Shown here piece after piece: positions 36,166 to 41,637 of a stretch of DNA of 41,637 bases. The notes under the pieces are model-generated. The model was not told the DNA's origin. It saw only the letters and a program-made list of their open reading frames with translations, and made no database searches. How positions within the stretch are numbered: the stretch's first letter is position 1; the number at the start of each line of letters is the position of its first letter. A program made the position numbers and the translations under genes. Origin of the DNA: Shewanella chilikensis (GTDB lineage Bacteria; Pseudomonadota; Gammaproteobacteria; Enterobacterales; Shewanellaceae); contig NZ_NIJM01000038.1 in assembly GCF_002836945.1 (NCBI RefSeq), forward strand, positions 1 through 41,637, given 5' to 3'.

Positions 36166-37975
36166 CTCCGGCCTGAGTCCATCTCGCCTCAAGTCCAGGC
36201 TGCCACTGTCGGTGTTGGCTTCGCTGCTGGCATCGACAATGGCGTCGGGCATTTCCCCTGCCCTGGCCGCGCCTGATGCCGTCCCCTTGCTGACGGCTCA
36301 ATGTGTCGAATACAGCAGCAATTTTCAACCTGAATTTCAAGATCTGCAGCTGCTGGAGCGACAAACCCTCGGGCTGCACAATATCAATGACCGCCTCGGT
36401 TATTATCGGAGTTTTCCCCTGTCAGCGGCGCAGCATGAGCTGTTGTTGCAGTGTCAGTTGAAACTGGCCGACACCATGGATAGATTCCTGAGCGAACCGG
36501 CGCTGATAAGCCTCACATCCGAACTGAACCAGAATGATGAGCCACAGCTTCAGGCATTGGCCCAGAGGTTGGACTGGTTGATGCAACAACATCTGGGCAT
36601 AGAGGAAAAAGCACGCCTTCATGGCGCCCAGGCCAGCATTCGCCAGGGAATGCGCAGTGACGATCTCAAGCTGGAGTTGGGACAATGCGCCCTGCCCGGC
36701 ATGCAACAGGCTCTCAACCCCGAAGAGAATTCAGCGGAGCAGGAAGCCGCTCAATCAGCCCAAAAGCCCGGCTTTTTTGCAGTCAATATCGCCTCTTACT
36801 TGATGCAACAGGCCGATGGTGATTGTCGCGCCAAGGTTTGGCGCACTTATCAGGGCCGCGCCAGATTACGCAATCAACTGCCGCTGTCATCTGTGTTTGC
36901 CCTGAGACAAGAGCAAGCCAAAGCGCATGGTTACCCGAGCTACAGTGATTTTATCCTCAGTTCTCAGTTGCTGAGCACCCCAAGCGATGTGGCCAAGTTT
37001 CTCGATGCCAGCACTCAAAAACTGGATTACGCCCCTTGGGATCTGGGCCGCGAGTTACAACAGGCCCAGTCAACAGAAATGGTCGCGCTCAAAGACTCTG
37101 AAGTACTAAAAGCTCTGTTTGACCATCTCAAACCGCTGGGATTAACCGCAGAGCGGATTAACGACGACTGGCTCAGGGTGTATCACCATGGTCGGCTGTT
37201 GGGTGAACTGCTTATCAGCGAAGGTAAACACAACCGCCATAAAATGCTGCGCCGCGCCGTTGTCGGCCAACAAACCGGCCAGAGCGAGCTGGTGCTTAAG
37301 CCTCAGCAAGTGAAGCTCAAGGACTATCAGACCGCAGTTTCTTCCCTGAGTGCCGCCATAGCCCAACTCAGTGGCGGCGGCCGTTATTATCTCAATAACA
37401 GTCTGGAGTTGCCTCAGGATGGCGCCGGAGTGGGCAAAGCCTGGCTTGAGCGCTATCTGAGCGATGCCTTTGCGTTTTCACTCAAGCCGGCTCCCGGCTC
37501 GCGCGAACAACTGGCCGAAGAATACCAGCAGCAGCTCAAGGTGTTTCGTGCCAAAGTGGCCCTCGCCAGCTTTGAAGCCTTTGGCAACAGCCAATACCCA
37601 CAGCTGCACAAGGCGTTTGAAGCCAGTTTTAATGGCTCCTGGCCCGAAGTCAGTGATTATAGCTACAGCTTTGGCGCCATCAGCGATCAGGGGCCGCTCT
37701 ATTATCTCGGGCTCTGGCAACAGCAACTTGCCAAAGCCATAGATGTTCACACCCGGGGCTGCAACCCGGCGCAACTATTTGATCTCTTGCTGGTCAACGA
37801 ATCAGCCCAACCTATGGCCGCCCGTTTGCAAAGCCTGTTTGGCGCTGCCGATGCGGCCACACTCATCCGGAGGATACGCGATGCCAATACTCAAGAGAAC
37901 CGGTCAACTGACACTTGCCCTCTGCCTGGGAGTGATGAGCAGTACCCTGGCCGCCAAGAGCCAGCCCAGCGCTGA
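36137..37975 (+). CDS. Exported M3-peptidase-like protein lacking the zinc motif
   Basis: 612 aa with a signal peptide (about 1-45, SVLASLLASTMASGISPALA). The rest follows the M3 oligopeptidase pattern. CRAKVWRTYQGRA and ALRQEQAKAHGYPSYSDF (230-272) match the helical gate domain. VYHHGRLLGELLISEGK (348-364) matches the M3 strand before the active site. ELPQDGAG (424-431) aligns with the ELPSQ that follows it, and QGPLYYLGLWQQQLAKA (518-534) with the C-terminal YYSYLW motif. Where HEFGH should stand (about 395-415) there is no HExxH, so it is probably a non-catalytic relative. The start overlaps the ATP-grasp gene by 29 bp and its end overlaps the next gene by 95 bp. The assignment is by eye. 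Confidence 0.65.
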   Translation: MPRSTLPAANSGLSPSRLKSRLPLSVLASLLASTMASGISPALAAPDAVPLLTAQCVEYSSNFQPEFQDLQLLERQTLGLHNINDRLGYYRSFPLSAAQHELLLQCQLKLADTMDRFLSEPALISLTSELNQNDEPQLQALAQRLDWLMQQHLGIEEKARLHGAQASIRQGMRSDDLKLELGQCALPGMQQALNPEENSAEQEAAQSAQKPGFFAVNIASYLMQQADGDCRAKVWRTYQGRARLRNQLPLSSVFALRQEQAKAHGYPSYSDFILSSQLLSTPSDVAKFLDASTQKLDYAPWDLGRELQQAQSTEMVALKDSEVLKALFDHLKPLGLTAERINDDWLRVYHHGRLLGELLISEGKHNRHKMLRRAVVGQQTGQSELVLKPQQVKLKDYQTAVSSLSAAIAQLSGGGRYYLNNSLELPQDGAGVGKAWLERYLSDAFAFSLKPAPGSREQLAEEYQQQLKVFRAKVALASFEAFGNSQYPQLHKAFEASFNGSWPEVSDYSYSFGAISDQGPLYYLGLWQQQLAKAIDVHTRGCNPAQLFDLLLVNESAQPMAARLQSLFGAADAATLIRRIRDANTQENRSTDTCPLPGSDEQYPGRQEPAQR

Positions 37976-39005
37976 TGAGGTTTATCAACGCATTCAGCAG
38001 AATCTGGAGCAACATCTCTACCAGCTGCCCCCAAGGGTGCAGGGCCATTACGGGATCCGCCTCTATCGGATGACAGGTGACGAGCAGTACGCCAACGCCG
38101 CCTTGGTGGATCTGTTTGCGGTTACTGAAGCGCAAAGCTTCTATGCCTGCCAGCTGGACGACCCTGAATTTGTCAAAAGTGAATCGCTCAAGGCGATATC
38201 CCAACTGGGCAATGGCCCCCGGGCCAAGGCACGCAAAAAAGCGCTCAAACCCTTCCCCGAATTTCTGTTTTATACCGATGTGCTGCTGCGCTACGCCAGC
38301 CGTATAAATGAGTTTGGTTTTACCGGCCCCTGCCACGACAAGTTGCTCAAAGGGCTCAAGAGTACAGATCTGCAGCACGGCCTGACCGACGAAGCCATGA
38401 TTGAAGCCTGGGCGGCGCAGCTGATCAATTATGTTTACTGGGCCAAGCAACTTGGCGTTGGCGATTACCTGGAAGACTACAAAGCCGCCTTCAAACGTGT
38501 CTACCCGGATGCCGAAGATAGCAAGCTCAGTAAGGCACAATATCGCAATAAGCTCTATGGCCTGACTCACTTTATCTTCGCCGCCAGTGAATACTATCAG
38601 CACCCGGTAGATGCCAAGGAGTTCGCCTGGATCCTCGACTACTTCGAAGCCAACCGCGAGCGGATCCTCAGTGATGCCACCAACGATATTATTGCCGAAG
38701 TAGGAATAAGCTATCTGCTCGCCGGCAAGGGCAAAGATCATCCCATGGTGAAAGCCACTCAGGCGCACATAATCAACTCCTTCGATCCTGAGGTGGACTT
38801 TATTCGCTCCCCCAAAGGCAACCCGGCGCTGGCTCTGGGGGAACACCGTAATGTGCTGGCGATGATGCTGCTCAAATGGCCGGAAAAACTGCATAAAGGC
38901 CCCTATTTGAGTGAGCTCAAGGCGACCCGAAAATACCTGCCGATGCAGGTGACGCCACTCGAGTCGGTCAAACAGGCGACCGAGTCGACGAAAAAGGCTA
39001 AATAG
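37881..39005 (+). CDS. Exported protein of unknown function, DUF3541-like
   Basis: 374 aa from ATG 37881, fixed by GGAGG (37869-37873) seven bases ahead; the longer in-frame reading from 37743 is rejected. The signal peptide is TLALCLGVMSSTLAAKS (cleaved near residue 25). The mature protein is largely alpha-helical with conserved-looking blocks LPPRVQGHYGIRLYRMTGDEQYANAAL and NPALALGEHRNVLAMMLLKWP. It ends in a Lys/Thr tail. It resembles the DUF3541 proteins of Shewanella and Vibrio as I remember them. It begins inside the M3-like gene in another frame, so the two are translated in concert. Confidence 0.7.
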   Translation: MPILKRTGQLTLALCLGVMSSTLAAKSQPSADEVYQRIQQNLEQHLYQLPPRVQGHYGIRLYRMTGDEQYANAALVDLFAVTEAQSFYACQLDDPEFVKSESLKAISQLGNGPRAKARKKALKPFPEFLFYTDVLLRYASRINEFGFTGPCHDKLLKGLKSTDLQHGLTDEAMIEAWAAQLINYVYWAKQLGVGDYLEDYKAAFKRVYPDAEDSKLSKAQYRNKLYGLTHFIFAASEYYQHPVDAKEFAWILDYFEANRERILSDATNDIIAEVGISYLLAGKGKDHPMVKATQAHIINSFDPEVDFIRSPKGNPALALGEHRNVLAMMLLKWPEKLHKGPYLSELKATRKYLPMQVTPLESVKQATESTKKAK

Positions 39006-39063
39006 TTTGAAAAACTGGCAGTTTCCACCCATGATAGGCCGAAATCTGACGAGTTTTTAGAAA

Positions 39064-39960
39064 ATGAACAGACCCAAGTCCACATTGGAACAGTGGCGGA
39101 TCCTGCAGGCCGTCGTCGACTTCGGTGGTTACGCCCAGGCCGCAGAGCAGCTCAACAAGAGCCAATCATCCCTCAACCATGCTGTGGCCAAGCTGCAGCA
39201 TCAGTTGGGGATCCAACTCCTCGAAGTGCGTGGCCGCAAGGCCTATCTGACCGAATGCGGCGAAGTACTGCTGCGTCGCTCTCGTCACGTCACTCAGGCT
39301 GTGGGGGAATTGGAGCAGCTCGCCAGCAATCTGGAACAGGGCTGGGAGCCAAGTCTGAGCATCGCCAGGGAGTTGGTCTACCCGATGGAAACCCTGACCG
39401 AGGCGCTGGCCGCCTTTCTGCCCCAGAGCCGCGGAACCCGGGTCACAGTGCGGGACACAGTGATCAGCGGCACCCAGGAGATGATCAAAAACCATCAGGT
39501 AGATATTGCGATTTGCGGTACCCCGCCCATGGGTTATATCTCAGAGCCCCTTTGCGACTTGGACTTCTACCTGCTCTGCCACCCTTCCCATCCGCTGGCG
39601 GCCCAAGTGGAAATTGAAGACGACAGAGTGCTGGCCCAACATCTGCAAATTGTGATCAAAGATACCGGCGTCAATAGTCAGCAGGAAATCGGCTGGCTCA
39701 AGGCCGAGCAGCGCTGGACCGTCAGCAACTTCCACGAAGCCAAGGTGATCCTGGCCAAAGGCATAGGTTTTTGCTGGATCCCGGCGCATCTGGTCAAGCA
39801 GGAGCTGAAAAATGGAGAACTGGTACGCCTCAGTCTCAAAGGCTCCAGCAGCCGCAAGATACTGCTCAGTCTGGTAGTGCCACAGAGAGACAAACAGGGC
39901 CCGGCCTGTAAGCTGCTGGAATCACTTATCCTGGCTCAGCATAAATCTGGCTCAGTATAA
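39064..39960 (+). CDS. LysR-family transcriptional regulator
   Basis: 298 aa. The winged helix-turn-helix is at about 7-66 (WRILQAVVDFGGYAQAAEQL then NKSQSSLNHAVAKLQHQLGI), and the effector domain at about 92-290. It follows the DUF3541-like gene by 58 bp on the same strand rather than diverging from a target, which is less usual for LysR genes. Its last codons lie in a short tandem repeat, so the C-terminus (LAQHKSGSV) may vary between strains. Target unknown. Confidence 0.87.
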   Translation: MNRPKSTLEQWRILQAVVDFGGYAQAAEQLNKSQSSLNHAVAKLQHQLGIQLLEVRGRKAYLTECGEVLLRRSRHVTQAVGELEQLASNLEQGWEPSLSIARELVYPMETLTEALAAFLPQSRGTRVTVRDTVISGTQEMIKNHQVDIAICGTPPMGYISEPLCDLDFYLLCHPSHPLAAQVEIEDDRVLAQHLQIVIKDTGVNSQQEIGWLKAEQRWTVSNFHEAKVILAKGIGFCWIPAHLVKQELKNGELVRLSLKGSSSRKILLSLVVPQRDKQGPACKLLESLILAQHKSGSV

Positions 39961-39980
39961 ATCTGAGCTCATTATAAATA
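39925..39980 (+). repeat. Imperfect 16-17 bp tandem repeats across the LysR stop codon
   Basis: Successive units CTTATCCTGGCTCAGC (39925-39940), ATAAATCTGGCTCAGT (39941-39956) and ATAAATCTGAGCTCATT (39957-39973) are followed by the partial ATAAATA. The LysR stop codon (39958-39960) lies in the third unit. Confidence 0.75.
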
Positions 39981-40303
39981 GTAAGAAACGGAGCAACTTC
40001 ATATTTACGCTGTGTCCCTATGGTATGACGTCACGAATATCAGTTAGAAAAAGACTCGAACAGCTCCGGGAGAGCGCGATAACGCTGGTTTTTCAAGCAT
40101 TATTGAGGTTTTAACAAAAGCCCCTGAAATTTGAAGATAATCTGGCGCATTATTTCTGTAACATCACAGAAAGTATCGTTAAAGTCATATAGATATAAAA
40201 CACTGTTGGTAGATAATAGGTTTGGAAACCGCGCATGTACGTTTAACTACAAGGGATATTTTGGCTAGACTCTATTATATCTAACTAATACAAAGAGATA
40301 GCT
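39961..40303. other. AT-rich intergenic region before the unknown gene pair
   Basis: About 340 bp marking the change from balanced to AT-rich sequence. It contains an 8-bp palindrome TGACGTCA (40026-40033) and a 7-bp dyad (40153-40172). It also holds AAACCGCGCATG (40226-40237), which is near-identical to AAAACGCGCATG in the hairpin 105 bp downstream. A TATTAT hexamer near 40273 could be a -10. No gene is supported here. Confidence 0.5.
40153..40172. promoter_or_regulatory. Operator-like dyad
   Basis: TTTCTGT (40153-40159) and ACAGAAA (40166-40172) are perfect inverted copies with a 6-bp gap, a typical geometry for a dimeric regulator. It lies 150 bp upstream of the leader ORF. Confidence 0.4.
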
Positions 40304-40341
40304 ATGCGCGTTTACAGCCCTCCGAGGACTAAAACGCGCAT
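40304..40341 (+). promoter_or_regulatory. Hairpin spanning the leader ORF start
   Basis: ATGCGCGTTT (40304-40313) pairs perfectly with AAACGCGCAT (40332-40341). The 18-nt loop itself contains CCTC-C-GAGG. The structure would sequester the leader start codon and so could gate translation of leader and gene. GCGCATG is also present in a partial copy at 40231-40237. Confidence 0.55.
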
Positions 40342-40378
40342 GCGCACTATAAGCTGGTATGTTTACGAGAAATCATGA
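40304..40378 (+). CDS. 24-codon leader ORF overlapping the next gene
   Basis: ATG 40304 to TGA 40376-40378 encodes MRVYSPPRTKTRMRTISWYV plus YEKS, a basic 24-residue peptide. AAAGAGAT upstream is an acceptable ribosome-binding site. Its stop overlaps the start of the 363-aa gene as ATGA, the classic arrangement for translational coupling. The first 38 bases are the hairpin described next, which includes its start codon. Confidence 0.45.
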   Translation: MRVYSPPRTKTRMRTISWYVYEKS

Positions 40379-41466
40379 GCACATCTATACACACAATTGA
40401 TGCACGCGGGCATATTATGCTCGAGACAATGCGAGACTATTTTGGCCTGTCTCCAGAAGTCATGTTTCGAGAAATACAAGGGATGGTCGCAACGACGATC
40501 GATATCCTGAATTCTAAAGGAATTAAGTATCAGGATTTAAGAACAGCCTTGGTTCCTAGAACCGACCGATTTGAAGCTGGATTTATTTTTGATTCACAAG
40601 ATATTGAATCAAGCTGGTATGGCTTAGAAGTAATGAAACAGGTTCTACCGCTTCTTGATTTAAAATCAAATCATAGCGTGCAATGCGGAGACCTGATTGG
40701 AAATGATCAGGAATTCATATTCTCGGTTCTTCAGGAGTCATTAGTTCTGTCGAGAGATTTGGAGTTTGTGCACGGGACAGTGCTATATTGTGTTTATATA
40801 AATAATTTAACTGAGTCTGGTTTAGAGCGAATTCACAAATCTCTATCGCAGTTCAAACCATATGTTGGGTTTATACCGGGAACTTTCTCTTCCCGTGCTC
40901 GCATTTATTTGTCTACGATCCTCGCCAATAGTTTTCTCAAACATGGCAAAAAGGTTATTATGGGGCATGAGGATGATAGGCCAAACGAAGAGAATATAAA
41001 TATGGCTGGCTATCCTTTCGCAGACTATGGCTTAGAGGTTTATAGCCTCCAATCCATGTATTTTGATGTTCTTTTAAGCTATAAAATTGAGAGGCCTATT
41101 TTCAAAGGTTTTGAATCTGACACGGAATTATCACTTAATGCAATATCTGATCAGATATTTCCAATTGATGGATTTGAAATTAAAATTGAAGATGCGAAAT
41201 ATGAATATTTGAAATCTGCCAAATGTGGAAAACTTGAAAAGGCGGGAATCGAATCCTTAGACAAGGAAGATATTTCGGATCTTATTCGCTCGAAGGTTTC
41301 TGATAGTTATATATATAACCTGTCGTATTTGCCAGATCATAATGTATCAAAATTTAACGTGATGATTGAGATTCCTAGGCCTGATGGTAGTTACCCAACA
41401 AGAGTGGTAACTGCTCTTGAATATAAGCCACAAGAGAAAGTATTGCGAGTGATAACGATGCATTAA
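40375..41466 (+). CDS. Unknown 363-aa protein in AT-rich DNA
   Basis: I do not recognise this protein. It is 363 aa with no signal peptide or membrane segment, hence probably cytoplasmic. It is mixed alpha/beta, with acidic stretches in the second half (NAISDQIFPIDGFEIKIEDA, LDKEDISDL). The N-terminal 50 residues look helical (ETMRDYFGLSPEVMFREI). Codons are strongly A/T-ending compared with the genes before 40 kb, suggesting horizontal origin. It is coupled to an upstream 24-codon ORF and lies just before a RAYT-like transposase start. A TIGR04255-type or phage-defence-associated protein is conceivable, but nothing specific supports it. Confidence 0.75.
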   Translation: MSTSIHTIDARGHIMLETMRDYFGLSPEVMFREIQGMVATTIDILNSKGIKYQDLRTALVPRTDRFEAGFIFDSQDIESSWYGLEVMKQVLPLLDLKSNHSVQCGDLIGNDQEFIFSVLQESLVLSRDLEFVHGTVLYCVYINNLTESGLERIHKSLSQFKPYVGFIPGTFSSRARIYLSTILANSFLKHGKKVIMGHEDDRPNEENINMAGYPFADYGLEVYSLQSMYFDVLLSYKIERPIFKGFESDTELSLNAISDQIFPIDGFEIKIEDAKYEYLKSAKCGKLEKAGIESLDKEDISDLIRSKVSDSYIYNLSYLPDHNVSKFNVMIEIPRPDGSYPTRVVTALEYKPQEKVLRVITMH

Positions 41467-41601
41467 AAACATAATAATTTTCCAAAAAATATAAAAATAA
41501 TATGGAAAAACGAATATAAAAGAATATGAAAAAGAATATGGACTCCCAGCGTTAATGACGCGGAAGTAAACATCCGACTATACTTTGTTTAAGCATTTAA
41601 C
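41467..41601. other. Very AT-rich spacer with short repeats
   Basis: TTTTCCA (41478-41484) and TGGAAAA (41503-41509) form an inverted repeat that could end the preceding transcript. Three near-repeats beginning GAATAT follow (about 41512-41540). Small hairpins GCGT/ACGC and CGGA/TCCG at about 41548-41576 could be REP-like sequence associated with the adjacent transposase gene. Confidence 0.45.
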
Positions 41602-41613
41602 AAGGAGGTTATT

Positions 41614-41637
41614 ATGCCGCGCCCTCGCCGAACTCAA
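41614..41637 (+). CDS. Start of a RAYT/IS200-like transposase (truncated by window end)
   Basis: Only eight codons are present: MPRPRRTQ, preceded by an excellent AAGGAGG five bases before the ATG. This start is characteristic of REP-associated tyrosine (Y1) transposases common in Shewanella. The HUH and Tyr motifs lie beyond the window, so the call rests on the N-terminus and context. Confidence 0.55.

Noticed and set aside
37743..37880. Longer start for the DUF3541-like protein
   Set aside because: The extension has no ribosome-binding site and would bury the signal peptide; GGAGG supports the start at 37881.
40226..40346. Possible integron attC site (GTTTAAC box plus inverted repeats)
   Set aside because: One end matches the RYYYAAC box, but no matching GTTRRRY box lies at a suitable distance and the dyad geometry is not that of an attC site.

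Overview
The window looks like a chromosomal segment of a marine gammaproteobacterium, most probably Shewanella. The proteins read as close relatives of Shewanella/Vibrio orthologues. Several gene orders are typical of that group: aspS-yebC-ruvC-ruvA-ruvB, cmoA-cmoB, a glyW-cysT-leuZ-type tRNA operon, and a long-form GAPDH divergent from a lipoprotein gene and a second GAPDH gene. Two candidate HexR boxes near the two GAPDH genes also fit. This assignment is inferred from reading, not from a search.

Layout. Positions 1-5.3 kb hold an NhaC-type antiporter (minus), then alaA, yfbR and a dGTPase gene (plus). Positions 5.7-6.35 kb hold a minus-strand tRNA operon (Gly, Cys, Leu) whose leader contains three 80-bp tandem units, each carrying a degenerate 5' half of the tRNA-Gly gene. 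Positions 6.6-10.45 kb hold two GAPDH genes around a lipoprotein gene. Positions 10.7-14.4 kb hold a YjjI-type glycyl-radical enzyme, its YjjW-type activase and a LysR regulator with a dyad operator. Positions 14.4-23 kb hold pssA (minus), a 56-aa membrane protein and dacB (plus), then an acyl-CoA dehydrogenase, bluB and a CPA1/RCK cation antiporter (all minus). Positions 23.2-28.0 kb hold ruvB, ruvA, ruvC, yebC and aspS (minus). Positions 28.2-31.0 kb hold a 938-aa sensor with three tandem periplasmic solute-binding domains and a GGDEF domain whose first metal-binding Asp is Gly.

Positions 31.2-40.0 kb are plus strand: cmoA-cmoB (tRNA cmo5U34 synthesis), then a tightly packed envelope cluster. 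The cluster comprises a retropepsin-like lipoprotein, an inactive transglutaminase fused to seven membrane helices, a RimK-like ATP-grasp ligase, an exported M3-peptidase relative that has lost its zinc motif, and an exported DUF3541-like protein, followed by a LysR regulator. The first three are a known but functionally obscure conserved set; the next two may be an extension of it.

From about 40 kb the sequence becomes visibly AT-rich. It holds a 24-codon leader ORF that overlaps (ATGA) the start of a 363-aa gene I do not recognise. It ends with the first eight codons of what looks like a REP-associated (RAYT/IS200-like) transposase. This end of the window looks like accessory DNA.

The best leads for something undescribed are the tRNA-derived tandem repeats, the envelope cluster with its pseudo-peptidase, the leader-ORF/unknown-gene pair next to the transposase, and the GGDEF protein with the altered metal site.
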